From positions 13,172,501 to 13,236,500 of the forward strand of contig NC_053419.1 in the NCBI RefSeq assembly GCF_016859285.1: DNA of 64,000 nucleotides, written 5' to 3'. The DNA comes from Xiphias gladius. Taxonomy: Eukaryota; Chordata; Actinopteri; Istiophoriformes; Xiphiidae. The stretch's first letter is position 1; the number at the start of each line of letters is the position of its first letter. Shown piece by piece: positions 24,801 through 38,000 of the stretch. The notes below the pieces were generated by a model. It made no database searches and was not told where the DNA came from. It worked only from the letters and a program-made list of their open reading frames with translations. The translations under genes and the position numbers were made by a program.

Positions 24801-27800
24801 GGCAGTATGGGGAGAATATAATCACCTGCAGGCTGCATAATGAAAACCATGCGTTGTTTACATAGCTGAGACGTGGACAGGCTTTGTGACTGAATGAACA
24901 GTTTGGGGATTTACATTTTAAAGTTAAAGATATGATAAACATGGAAATAAGGGAAGAAAATGTATGGGAGCAGATGGGAGATTGTTGGAGAAAAGGCATT
25001 AAAACCAACAAGGAAAATAAGAGAAAATTAGAGACAGAGAGACAGATGTAATGGCTTATCCAGAATGGAGTTTCACCATTGTTATTCATAGAATTGCATG
25101 CTTGGATTAGGAAAGGTTTCTCACCCACATAACATTCTCATGCCCTGAAATTGCCACTTAATTTAATGATGGTGCAATGAGATCAGGCATGATTAGAAAA
25201 AAAAAACAGCATTGACACTGCCTGGAAAGGAGGTGAATGGAATAAAGACATCTTTAGTTATTTAACAGGGAGTGAACATTACTCTCCAAGTACAGTTTTA
25301 CTGAATTAAAACTTTGCATTTTAATCTCACTACCACATTTTACCTTTTGGCATACGCTGTGTAATTCCTTACTTTTGTTTCTTTATTATCTGTTTGCTTT
25401 TTTTGCATCTTGCCAGTTTTTGAGAATTAAAAGTGAAGACAGTCTCGAAACACTGAGGGGGAAGAGATTACAACAAAGTACCTGGGCCAGATTCAAACCC
25501 ATGTCACAGTTTCATGGTTTGTACTTCAGCCCAGTGAGCCGCCAGGACACCATAATCTCTTTCTTCACACAGTTCCTCTTGAAATAAAAACACTGTCATT
25601 ATCATCTGCTGGACCAAACAAAGTTCTGCCAGAATCCACAGACTGTGAAATCTTACTTAATGCATTTTTAATGATTATACAATCCTACTAGCTCCTGATA
25701 CATGATTGATGTCTCAACCTAGGACCCCGCAGGAGCAAGCACAGTCCAGAGAGACTGAATATGTATTAATATGCACATTAAGATAAATCTGTTGAAAAGG
25801 GGCTACAAAAGAACAATTTGGGTAAATCTCTCACTAGAGTGGCAGTGTGGGCTGCAAAGTATGTAAAGTGTATCAGAAAAAAAAGGTCATGTTAGCTCAG
25901 ATTAGTGGAAAGCAATTTTGAGATTTTTATCCCGGCATTTCTGCACATCCAACTCACCGCACTGTAAACCTGCCTCTCAGAAATTAATCTCAGTATCAAT
26001 CAAACATGATGTCGCTTCGTTTGATGGGACAGATCAGTGTGTGAGTGGATCCGGAGAGTTATAAGACTGAGGCTGCAAAGCTCCAAACACAGCCAGATAA
26101 TCTTCGCTGACCATGAGTTCTGGCAAAGAGGCTGATCCCTCCCCTGCGGGTACCAATGGCTGGTGTCTTATCAGGAACAAGCCTTGTCCAGAGGCATGTT
26201 CCAGAGATAACAGACCCGCAGGAGAGCAGGGACAATAAGCAGATGAAGGATCTGGGAGGAGCTGAATAAACACTGAACTCAATAATACTGAATTTGTTGA
26301 AGACATAGAGAAAGCTTATTACACAGTCAGGCAATCGCCAGCTATACTGCACATTAACATAAATAATGATTAAGAGCTAACGAATGAATTTCTGACTATT
26401 ATCCAGTATGCGTGTGTCTCTGTTAAAACTGATCACACTGATATCTTGTCAACACTGCCCCTGTGCAAGATACTGAAACGTGTGAAACAGTATGTCCCTC
26501 TGCAAAACTGGTTTGATCTTTTCTCCCAAGTGCATGAGAGTAAATGAACAAAAGTGAAAAAAATCCTGTAGAAATAACAGATGAAAAAAAATACTGTTTT
26601 TCAAAGCTAGTTTGATGCTGTAAAGTCTACTTACAATGAGCAAAAAAGACTCAAAATATACAAGAGCAGAATTTAAATCCAAAGTGGACCTGACTGCAGC
26701 AAACATATTCATATGCAAAACTATAGCAAATAAACTCTTAGCTTGAAAATGAACACAGAAAACCTTTCATGCATAAATGGAACAGTAAATTAAATAGAGA
26801 TTTCCTAAAGTAATCTTCATATAAATGAAGTCTTCAGCTAGAGAATACAGCTCATTCAAAGCTGATATATTTCACTGCTGTTCATGATGTATAGAAACAA
26901 CATTGCTGCAGCACGACTGCATCTGCTTCACCTGTGTGTCTGCTGGATGGAGCAGCACTGTCGGGATTTCCCTTCCTGTTTCACTGTGGTAATTGAAACT
27001 GTGCAGGTGTGGGGCTCAGTGCACAGAGACTTCATTAGTAAAGAGAGAGATTTTACGTGACCCATTTTCCGAATACCCTGAGTGCTACAGAGAGCTTTTT
27101 TGACAGCCCAAGCCCTGTTTTGACATAAAGAGGAAGGGTGATTAATTTATTGCTATGGCATTTTGATCCACAGAGAACGTCCCTGGGTCATTTCCAGACC
27201 TTTTGTCCTAGAGGTCTGCAAGGCCAAAGTCAGTATGACCGGTGATCAATCTTAAATATTTCTTTTTTAAACCATGTAAGAGCCATGCTATTGTTTCTCA
27301 TATCACTAAACTTTGTTTTTGTTTGTTCACTTACTTATGTGAATATGGCCAAAAAAACTCAGAGCTTCTCTGTTCCAGTCAAACTAAAACAGACAGATTT
27401 GGATCTTTTAAAGATTTCCCTGCTGATAGATTAATGCAAGCGAGTGCATTGAGTTGTCTTGTTTGGAAATCACTTTGCTGTGGGCTGACTGTCCGCTCAC
27501 TGAAAGGAAGCAGGCAGGCATGAGTGGAATATCAAGTGTTACACAGATAGCAGTCACTGTAACTATTGCGGGATGTATACCTTATGAAATTAATATCGGG
27601 GAATTCATTTGGATATTTTCTTGCAATTTAAATTTCCTAAATACGTAAAAACTAGGGAACAATTTCACTTACTGCATGACTGGAGTTACTGTTTACCTGC
27701 AAAGAGGAATAAACCAATAGACAATATCCTTGTGTTTGTTTGTTTATTTCCCGTAGGACTGGTGTTACTCATAAAACCAGGAATTCAGGTACAGTACACA

Positions 27801-29857
27801 TGAATAACTCTTTAAATATTCTGTTTACATTAACGAGAACAATCTTGAACCAGATCTCAAATAACATAAATTTATTCACTCGATAATGAGTTTGTTTTTG
27901 ATATGCATGCCTGTCACAATGTGATCAAATTAGTTAGGAAATGAAGCCGTTGTTTGTCTGCACTAAGTAAGGAAAGGTTTTTTCCTGCAACATATAACTC
28001 ATTATCGCGAGAAGTGACGCATCAAATAAGTCGATTTTATCTTTGCGATTTTATTTGTTCTTCAGAAGAATCTGGTTAATATGACGAAGCATAACGCTCC
28101 ACTAGAAATTTATGACAGTATGCAGCATTTTGTGGAGATAGATATGATAGAAACTTTCAGGTGTGTTTGCAAGCTTACCAAAATTATGATTAATTGTAGA
28201 ACATACTTCCCTGAAAATCCCTGTCTTATTAGGGCAAAAATTTGAGTTTACATCTACATACATTCAACACAGAGGAGTGTGAAAATTATTCATTTTCAAA
28301 CATTAACTGTCAACTTGGACCAAAGACTAACATTTGAAGCCTGTGACTTGTTTTGCTAAGCAATGATTATGATGCTGCTTCCTCTCCGATAAAATTGTCC
28401 TGGAGTTTGTCCGATCCTTAATGAGTCTGGAGTTGACAACTGGCACAGACGTAATGGGTCATGAAAAGCTTATTTCACTCTGTGTCAACTGGGGAGGCAG
28501 ATTCTGATTCATCCCAAATCTGCATACCCAATTTACATTTCAAAAGGAAGCAATCCTTTTAATTTCCATGAAATTGGGTGTCTATTAGAGGGTGACTTAG
28601 ATACATGGAATACAGGAGTTATCCAATAGGATTCTGACTTGGAGAACATCACACGTGGGAAATTACCATGCAGATTATTGGTATGTTAACCTCCTCACAT
28701 GATTTTTTATTTTTTCTTATCATTAAGCAACATTACCTTCCAAATTTTCATAACCATTAGCTTCTAAGAAAAATAAATATTCAAACAATGTGATCCTTAA
28801 AATTGTCTTTTTGTAACATCATAACCAGGTGCTTACTGCTGTAGAGCTGAAACAAAACTTTCATGCTTTGTGAGGTCAGGATTTGGAAAAATAATCATCT
28901 CATCAATTGTTATTGTCACCAATTTGCACATTTCTGTATGTCTAAGGGTTTTGCAAATGCATTCAGTGTTAATGGTAGCTAAAATGTTTAATACAACATA
29001 ATATTATATTGTCTTTTACTTCTGTTGCCTTGGGATCTGAGTCAGAGTTGTGTAACGCCTCAGATGGATCATCCTCTGATCTTTCATGGGCAAGACAGAA
29101 GTATTTCGTGACCTAATTCTCCAAAAGCACAATTAGGTGCTTACATGATGGATCTACGAATGTAGGTCAACATACCACCTTTATGGGTCAGTTCTGCTCA
29201 AGGGCTGGCCTGCAGAAAAGAGCATAGGAAATTTTGCATATAGGAAACTGACAGCCCTGACTACATATAAATTTTTCAGAATAATATAATCAAAGTTGCA
29301 TTTCCTGCTTTTCCACCAAGGACCGAGACATATTCCTTTAATTTTGAGCAAAGAAAATTGATGATACCCAGGATCACTCAACCATGTCTGTGTGAAAACT
29401 GTAATATCCGCGACCCAGAGGCTGATATGGATATATTTGTGTCTGTATCAGAAGAAATTCTCAAATAAATCATTTCTCACATGAAATCACTTGAATTCCT
29501 CTTTCCCCTAGACACTCTCACCACAAAACTGCTAACAGAGGTCACAAATTTAGTTTTCCCCAGTGTCTTGTCTCTAATGAATAGTTCTCCAGCCCTCGGC
29601 TCTGTCCTATCTCATTTTTAGCATGCTCTTGTCTAGCCTTAAAGCATTTTGGATCCATCTCTTAACTCCCCTTAGAGAAAGTTTTGTTTAACCAGCTTTT
29701 TGGCAATTTGGAGACAAATGTCTTTCAAACATTTCAGTTAGGCGTCTGGTCATGCTACAGTACAGAAATATTCCTCTTAATGATCTCCTATTAGCAGCTG
29801 ATCCTTGACAATACATATTAATCCTTTTCATACAATCAATCAACAGCCTTAAAAAAT
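15851..29857. other. Gene-poor interval, second part
   Basis: About 14 kb of AT-rich DNA. Open frames (for example 23229-23645 and 26034-26352 on -) lack domain resemblance, splice context or codon regularity that would support an exon. Simple tracts include a poly-A at 17164-17183, a TAAA run near 17384-17400, and a hairpin at 18636-18663. Conserved non-coding enhancers of tesc or cabp7 could lie here but cannot be seen without comparison to other species. Confidence 0.55.
18636..18663. repeat. 12-bp perfect inverted repeat with 4-base loop
   Basis: TTAGCTTTGTTT (18636-18647), ATAC, then AAACAAAGCTAA (18652-18663). The core CTTTGTT is also the TCF/LEF- and SOX-type motif on both strands, which may be coincidental. 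Confidence 0.7.
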
Positions 29858-30330
29858 GGTTTTGACATTTTGGAAAATACGTTGATATGCTTTCTGGCGA
29901 GTTCTGAGAGTAAGATTATCAATACCACTCTCATATCTGTGTGCTAAATATGATGCTACAGCATGGAGCAAGTTAGCTTAACTTAACATGAGAATGGGAA
30001 GCGGGGGGAAATAGCTAGCCTGACTCTGTCCACAAATTGCCACGTATACTTAAATTAAAACTTAAACGTGAAGTTTTTCAGGAGGGCTCTGGAGTTCTCT
30101 ACGACTTCTAAGTGGATTTATGGGCATTTCTTTACCCTGGAGACAATGATAGCTTCGGTAGCTTCACAGTGAAACTAAAAACTGACGCTAAATGTTTTAC
30201 GCTGGAACTTATGTGCTAAGCTAACCGTCTGCTGGCTGTAGCTTTGTATTTACACAAACATGAAAGCAGCATCGATCTTCTCGTTTAACTCTCAGCAAGA
30301 AAGAAAATGAGTGCATTTCAAAAATATGTA
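29858..30330. mobile_element. Long-TIR MITE, copy in duplication unit 1
   Basis: The left end 'tttgacattttggaaaatac ... ctttctggcgagttct ... ccactctcat' is mirrored near 30210-30330 by 'gctaagctaaccgtctgctgg ... gatcttctcgtttaactctcag ... gagtgcatttcaaaa', giving imperfect inverted repeats of about 110 bp. There is no coding capacity. I recall this as one of the commonest dispersed repeats of percomorph fish. A truncated relative lies at 44229-44455. Confidence 0.65.
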
Positions 30331-30793
30331 GAACTCAAAGAATATGGTTAGCATTTTATACTCTGCTCTAAACTGGTTCTCAGTATGCTAGGTCAACTCA
30401 GAGGCTAAATCTGAAGAAAAGTAAGGAGAAACAGTGACGTTTGTTGTAGAAGATGTCGAGGGCTAGATAAAGGAGGCCACTGATGAAAAAAGAGAGGACA
30501 GCAGAGTTAACAGGAAACACAAACTGGTCTTGCTTGAAGGGCAAGAGAGTACAGAAGATGTTGGAGGGAGACTGAAAACAGCTACAGGCAAAGGGGAGGG
30601 AGTCCTGCTTAAACAGACAGAGGAAGTTAATCACAAAAACGTCTTTGTGGAGAATCCAGTCTTTGAATCTAAACAATGTTTCATATTCCAATTAAATCTC
30701 TTTGTCAAAGACACAAACAAAAGTATGCAATTATACAAAAATTAATGAAATCTCTTAATTTGAAAGGTCATCAAACTTTATTCATGACAAAGC
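29858..30793. repeat. Tandem duplication, copy 1 (936 bp)
   Basis: Starts 'ggttttgacattttgg' and ends 'ttcatgacaaagc', abutting copy 2 without spacer. The first ~470 bp is a long-TIR MITE; the rest is unique-looking sequence carrying a non-genic open frame on the - strand (30398-30691). Base identity with copy 2 is near complete in the first 430 bp (one substitution seen, C/T in 'gccaYgtatac'). Differences after that are mostly short insertions/deletions, including about 50 bases absent from this copy near 30716. Confidence 0.92.
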
Positions 30794-31768
30794 GGTTTTG
30801 ACATTTTGGAAAATACGTTGATATGCTTTCTGGCGAGTTCTGAGAGTAAGATTATCAATACCACTCTCATATCTGTGTGCTAAATATGATGCTACAGCAT
30901 GGAGCAAGTTAGCTTAACTTAACATGAGAATGGGAAGCGGGGGGAAATAGCTAGCCTGACTCTGTCCACAAATTGCCATGTATACTTAAATTAAAACTTA
31001 AACGTGAAGTTTTTCAGGAGGGCTCTGGAGTTCTCTACGACTTCTAAGTGGATTTATGGGCATTTCTTTACCCTGGAGACAATGATAGCTTCGGTAGCTT
31101 CACAGTGAAACTAAAAACTGACGCTAAATGTTTTACGCTGGAACTTATGTGCTAAGCTAACCGTCTGCTGGCTGTAGCTTTGTATTTACACAAACATGAA
31201 AGCAGCATCGATCTTCTCTCAGCAAGAAAAAAATGAGTGCATTTCAAAAATATGTAGAACTCAAAGAATATGGTTAGCATTTTATACTCTGCTCTAAACT
31301 GGTTCTTGGTACTCAGAGGCTAAATCTGAAAAAGTAAGGAGAAACAGTGGTTGTAGAAGATGTCGAGGGCTAGAAGGAGGCCACTGATGAAAAAAGAGAG
31401 GACAGCAGAGTTAACAGGAAACACAAACTGGTCTTGCTTGAAGGGCAAGAGAGTACAGAAGATGTTGGAGGGAGACTGAAAACAGCTACAGGCAAAGGGG
31501 AGGGAGTCCTGCTTAAACAGACAGAGGAAGTTAATCACAAAAACGTCTTTGTGGAGAATCCAGTCTTTGAATCTAAACAATGTTTCATATTCCAATTAAA
31601 TCTCTTTGTCAAAGACACAGGATGTGAAACAGAAACAAAGACTGCTTTGGAAAAGCAAGATAAAAGGAATGAAAAGTATGCAATTATACAGCTGGTTTAA
31701 GAAAAATTAATGAAATCTCTTAATTTGAAAGGTCATCTGTAGCTCCAAAACTTTATTCATGACAAAGC
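30794..31768. repeat. Tandem duplication, copy 2 (975 bp)
   Basis: Direct head-to-tail partner of the unit at 29858-30793. Relative to copy 1 it lacks several short pieces (near 31218, 31305, 31330, 31350 and 31372). It has extra ones near 31620, 31690 and 31736. The same non-genic open frame recurs on the - strand (31320-31595). The MITE portion spans about 30794-31250. Confidence 0.92.
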
Positions 31769-34463
31769 CTTGTCTCTCTTGCTGTTAGACTTTCTCTTCC
31801 TCAAACAAATATTGAGACAAACCAAGAAAAACATGCCTGAGGACAGAAGAGTCACAGGTGTTTCTGTTAACATCAGTCAGGGATCTTGGGGAAAATAATA
31901 GAGCGAGAAGTCTTCACAGTCCAAAGACCACAATCTCTAAACAAATAGGCATTTTAATGGCTTTGGCTTTTTTTCTGTTGAGACAAACACAAAAGGGTTG
32001 TTGATGATGTTACAACAAGAAAATTATTAACACTCTCATCCCTTTCATATAGAAATTTCTGTAAATTAATTTTCACAGCATGGCTTCCTTGATAGTATTT
32101 TTTACAGCTGATGAGTAAAATAGTTAAGTCAGTGTCCTCCAAAGAGAGTTTTTGTCTTTGATGAGACCTGCATCAATAGTACATGATTACTGATTATGAT
32201 AAGAGGCTAACTTAAATATGGGGAATGTCTGACCAAATGACCAAGCATACCATGGCACTAATAGCCAGAGGGATCCTTGCAATGTGAAAAGCAATTTAAT
32301 GTTTTATGACTAATTTCTGAGAACACTGTCTCTTACAGATGGTCATTTAAAGGCAGTAATTCAAAGATGGAAATATAATAGCCATTTAATTCAACATATC
32401 CTAAAGCTGTCTTTGGTTCATTTAGTTGTTCAAAAGAAAATTTAATATGCTGAGTCAGAAATGTTTTAACTTAATGTCAACGCAGGACAACGTTTGATGC
32501 TGTAAAATATGATGTCCCCCCTTACGTTCTTTTAAATCAAAGTCTAATTGTGTAATCCACTCTCCATCAATACTTCAGTTACACTGGCAACTAAGAGGTT
32601 TTCAGGTTGAAGGAGTGTGGAGTGTGAGGAGTGTCAAATTTTAATTAAAGTATTTCTGCAGTTAGTATGCAAGAAATCAATTTACTCTACTGTTTTGTAT
32701 GAACAGGAAGTGATGCAATAAACGCGCCGATGGATGTCAAACTGTGACCTTGGAAGGCCACAGCCAATAAGTGTTTTTCACAATGTTGGTCATATATTTA
32801 ACGTATTTTTATTTATTTTTTCTGAGGTGTCACAGAATTGTCTCATCATGCTTATTTGACTATACTTTAGTTGGTCCCTTGAGTCACAGTAATCCTGTCC
32901 AGTCTGAACACACTACATACTCAAGCCTGCTTAGAATTAGTGTGTAGTATTGAATTGGGACACGCCTATAGTCTGTCCACCCATATACATACACGAGTAG
33001 ACAAGATGTCCAATTAGCCAAAGCTGAAACCATCTATTTGGATGTGCAGGGCTTTTAAATAAAAGATTAAGCAAAAAAGGACAGACAACCAGCTTCTCTC
33101 TATAGCACTTTTTCACAGAAGATATTGTGATGTGTCACAGTAGAAAAAGGCACATAATAATAAAATCAATGATGGCTGAATTCCATTTAGCTGCTTCTGT
33201 TACACGTTCCTGGCATTGTTCACGCTGGCTCACTGTCACACTGTCATGACTTACTGGGACTCTTGAATAGAACAGCGCCATTATTATCAGTAACACCTGT
33301 GCTTTTCCTATTATGAGAACTGAATTTTGTCGGTGTGTATCCAAAATCCATATTATATTATAATTCAAAGCAGGTTTTACACCAGAAAAGTGGCAAAAAT
33401 GAAGTGTGTTCAAAGCAGTTAGTGTGCATACAAAAAACACTTGATTTTTGAGTGTGCCTTTGATGTATTATCACACAGTAGAAATGGACAGGGAATGGAG
33501 GAGTTGCTCACAGCTGGATAAAAATAAAAAAACTAATGGATGGTGGTGAAACATCTCTATGAACACTTCAAAAACCAGAACAAATCTGATATATTTTTAA
33601 ATATCTTGTTGTCTCTTTTTTAAAGCTTAGGAGTGGCATTCTGAGGTCCCAGTTTGATTGATGTTTGACAGAGTAAATATTTTATAATTTTAAGTTTCGT
33701 TGTATACTCACTGTAAAAGCCGTATACTACAAAGATCAGTATAGTGTATACTGTATGCCATTAGCACAAAACTGGGACGCAGCAAGTGTGTTTGGCAATT
33801 TGTCTGATATTTTGCACCTAAAACACAAATGTACGCCGGATAAACTTTACAACAGACTTCACAACTCATGAGTGTCGTCACATTTACCCAACTCCTCTAA
33901 CAATAATCCTTTAACCCTCAGCTCAGTCTCTTTCCAGCAGCTTGGTTCCAGCTCAGCACACCGGCTCTAGAAACCGGCCCAACCACATCTAGATGGTAAT
34001 CTTGCATTCCCTGCACATCTCCCTACTCCCCAGATCGGCCACGTACCCAGAGTCAGTTTCTGGAACCCGGGTGCAGTCGACCAAATGGCACTGTTCTTCT
34101 CCCTGCAGGTTATGAATCAGCTAGTCCCCGTGAGGTGGGTCTGTAAGTCCACCTGGGAACAGTTTGCCAATGGAGACCCCACGATGAGCTTGAGTGCTCC
34201 AGACAACGCAGTTCATTAGGTCACAGAGACACACACAGATCCACCCACCACTACAGTGTGTCCAGTCTGAAAAGACTCCTTGACCCACCTTGAACTGTAA
34301 TATAGACACGCACGAAAACACACAATCAGAAAGGTACAGCTCAGCCAATTTATATATTCTACTGGCCTTTTAAATGTCCATAAACCCTTGTAGTTTGACA
34401 AAAAAATTTAGGATATTTACATAAAGCTTTGGCAAACCCTTTTATTTAATGATATACACTACT
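31769..34463. other. Gene-poor interval, third part
   Basis: No gene is seen. Two short stretches (about 32905-32970 and 33705-33800) share the pattern of a 'tatactcac ... tagtgt(a) ... gggacgc' fish repeat end in the same orientation. They may be fragments of one dispersed DNA transposon family, but the similarity is too weak to annotate firmly. Confidence 0.45.
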
Positions 34464-34464
34464 A

Positions 34465-34765
34465 CTGTCATGGCTCAGTCTGCCAGCAGCTACCCTGCCA
34501 TTCCTTCCTTGTCCAGCAGTTTTCCCCAGTTATTCATCATCACCTGATTGCTGCACCTACCTGCACACCTGCTCTTCATTTTTTCTTGTCTTTGGATCCT
34601 TTGGATTTGTTGTTTCTGCTTGTTCACTTACCCAGCTTTAACATCCACTCAGTTTGCTTTAACTCCGTGTGTTCCCCCTATGAGTTGTGCTTTCCAGTCC
34701 ACACCCTGTTTGCCAAGATCATCACACTATTGGTTATACACTAACAAAGGCTGCTTACAGCCATA
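34465..34765 (+). mobile_element. Possible LTR or LTR-like retroelement fragment
   Basis: The stretch runs from 'gtcatggctcagtctgccag' through pyrimidine-rich 'gattgctgcacctacctgca' and 'cttgtctttggatcctttgg' to 'actaacaaaggctgc'. This resembles fish retroelement LTRs that start near TGTCATGG and end after an ACTAATAAAGGCTGC poly(A) region. The AATAAA equivalent is mutated here and no internal coding region adjoins, so at most it is a solo or partial LTR. The family call is from memory. Confidence 0.4.
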
Positions 34766-35030
34766 GTAATTTTTAAACATTAGTTCTGCTGGATAATGAG
34801 GTCAACGCACAGCTCTCTGTTCCCCAATGAAAGACTTTTTAACAAATGTGAAGAAAGTCCTGTAGACCATTGACCTGAGAAATCAGTTTCTTCATACAGG
34901 GTATTGTTGATTTGCATGATTTATACATGTTTAGTTTCAGTATAAAGTGCTGGAGCCGGGAGTTTGACACCAAATCAGGCAGAGATGGCTGGTCTGCCAG
35001 CTTCTGACTGGACACTTTGTTCCAGTGTGG

Positions 35031-35066
<36 letters not shown>

Positions 35067-38000
35067 GCGTGTGCGTGGATGTGTGTGTTAGGTTGCATTT
35101 CTTGAGAAACACAACATTAGCTAATAGGTTTTGGTCCCTTAGATGGAAAAATAAAAAAGAGGAACATGAAAAAATTGCAAAACTGCTAATGTCAGAAAAA
35201 TTACATCACATCATCCTTTTGGTGGGAATAAGCATCAAGAAGGAAGTTTCCCAAAGTGCTTTCATCCCTAAAAAAATCCAATTACAACTCCACAATAAAA
35301 CTCATCATCCTGGAAAGGGATCTTAGTCAACTCTTCTCACTGAATGACATCCCTGCAGTGTTTGTTTTTATATTGGACATCTTGACAGGAAGTAAACAGT
35401 TATTGCGGCTTCCTGGGTTGTGGCAACCCCTCAAATTGGATGAGAGCATCTGCTGCTTCATTAAGAAATCCAGCCAGAGGATGCTCATTCTGTGAAAATC
35501 ACAAAGCAACAGGCTTTAAGGTACCATGCCGAGTTTTCATCGTAAACAAAGACTGCTCCGCTTATATTCAGTGTTTTTCAACGAAACGCTGTGTTGAGAA
35601 ACCTATCCTTGAGGGCCAGCAAACAAATTTATTGCTTTTCCACCCTCACAAAACATTTGCAATACCTTCTTTAACAACTTTGCCTTGTTTACATCTGCTT
35701 GTCGTTTTCTTATTTTCATAAATTTGAACTGCTTTCAAAACAACTCCCACCTTATGGCAATATTAAATAACCCGCCATGCTTGTGATGTGCATGTGCATC
35801 CACGTACATGTGCTGGTAAAACATGCACGCAAACAATATACAGAGACCGGCTCCACAGCACAATTAATGGTCAAAAATGTAATCTTTAAAATTCAAAGCA
35901 AGAGGTGTCAGAGCTGCAAATGTGAGATATTTGAACTAATTTCTTCTAATAGTAAAAAAATAAAGGCTCAGCCATTGCATTAGTCAAAACCAGAATCTGT
36001 GAGCCAAAAATTAACTTGCAGTTTGATTTACCTGTTGAATTTTCTGCATTTGCCTCCTTTAAAGCCATCATGATCTAGTTGATCAACTGCAGACCAGAAC
36101 ATGTTGACACGCCCGTAGGATTATCAAACATATTGCCATTAATATTTCCACAGGTGACTGTGTCACAAAGACCGAAAGATGTATGGAGAAAACAGCTTTA
36201 TTACTCCAGAGGCAACCGACCCTGAGAACTGTAAAATTGGTCGCAGAAATGGTATTGATCTGGCTTTTCAAAGCGCTGTTGTGACTTGACTCATAATGCT
36301 CCTTTTTGTAATGGCTCCCTTTCTGCTGTGTCTTTACCTCACTCTACTAGCTATGTGTGATATTATTATTCAATGTGCAAGAAAGAAGCTACTGTTGGAT
36401 TTTGATTGAATAGCAGAGATTTCATTAGTGTGGTGTAATTTGTAAAAGTGAGAGCCATCTTCAGACTGTGCACACAATAAAAAAAAAGTACTTGTTTTTT
36501 GGTAGTTTATTCATAGAAACCTTGAGAAGATCACCCTACTGAAGAGCTTGTCAGTCAAGAAGATCACTCTGAAAAGATCAAAAGTTTCCGAAATTGAACC
36601 TTGCGTCATGCATTTGTAAATATACACGTGACTGCCAATTTGCAGTGCAGGGTGACCTTGTCAGAAGCAGGTATGGTCCTCACACAGATCCCCACCTGGG
36701 CTGCAGTGTAATGGAATAGGAGATGAGGATGAGCCAGTGAAACCAGCTTGTGCAGACAATGACTGATTGTCTGGGGAATGCTACCTAACATAATGCATTA
36801 CCGCAACATAATTGACTTTAGTGCAAGACAAGATCCCAGAGGACTAACAGTTTAGCGTCAAGGTCACAGTTTCGGGCTGAAAGCAACGCAAGTATGAGGA
36901 GCTTTGTGTCAAGAATAGGGGAACAAAGGAGTAAAGTACACAAAGAGATCCATTATCCTTGACCTTGCTTACAGCAGCATGAATGAAAGAGTAGGGTTAT
37001 CTACATCTCACAACAACTATGGATTGAATTTTAATGGAATCCTGATCTCCTACAACAGTTCAAGAGCTTCCACTGGATAGTAATTTTATTCCTCGGAATA
37101 TCAGACTTTACAGGACTGCTGAGAAATTTTTCCAGACGCTCATACGATTATTCCATTAGGAAATGTGGTGGAGGAAGCCGCTTCTCCTTTAACAAGGCCA
37201 GCTGACGGAGTCTGGCTTCAGTCTCTGGCCAAATGACCGCATATTTAGTGTCATCACCCATCAAGCATCCCTCAGTCTGCCGTGCCTCTTACCCTGATTG
37301 ATGGTCACCCCCTGGTGTATAGTGAACAGCAAGCCATCCGGCCACCGTGTCACTATCTGTGGTTAATGACCCCCTCGAAGGCTTCCATGACTCAACAGAG
37401 ACCAAATGTTAGCTGCATGTGTGCACCGACAATCACAACCAGTGCACTGAATAACACCAACGTACACATAGTAAATGCAAACCAACGGGTAAACAACTTA
37501 ATATGGTTTTTCCAGGCAACGGTGCATGCTACTGAGGGTATTTATATACAAATAATTGCTTCTGTTATCACTGCTGCATAAAGGGAATGGTTATTTACAT
37601 TTTATGATAGTGGTTTGTCTAAAACTTTTTCTAGCAGTGAGGTGTAACCTGGCATTTTATCATGGGATTAGACTGTAGAACAATAAATCTGGCGGGAGGA
37701 TTCATCTATTTATTTATTTATGTTAAGTGAAAGCCATAGAGCTCTGTATATGTGATGAATGTGTACTTAATGCTCATTCCTGGTGAAGGTTTTTAACTGC
37801 TGTTAATGTTTCATTGCTAGATGCAGTGGGTTATGAAGATGGACTCCAAATGCAGCCACTCAAGGCCCATAACTTGTCCTGCTGGTAGAATGTTTATTGA
37901 TGGAATAATCTGAGCAGTAATTTGCTGCAGTGTGGGACAGAGACATTATGCTTCAGCAGTGATCCACAATAAAAGAAGAGGGGGTTTTCACACAATAGTA

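Noticed and set aside
26034..26352. Two overlapping - strand frames of 90-97 codons
   Set aside because: Two different frames are open over the same bases, and neither resembles a protein family.
30398..31595. Two nearly identical - strand open frames of 91-97 codons, suggesting a duplicated gene
   Set aside because: They are the same segment of a tandem duplication. The peptide is unrecognised and the copies differ by indels without sign of frame-preserving selection.
32905..33800. A possible complete DNA transposon between two similar 'gggaca/gggacg' ends
   Set aside because: The two ends are in direct, not inverted, orientation and only loosely alike, so a single element cannot be supported.
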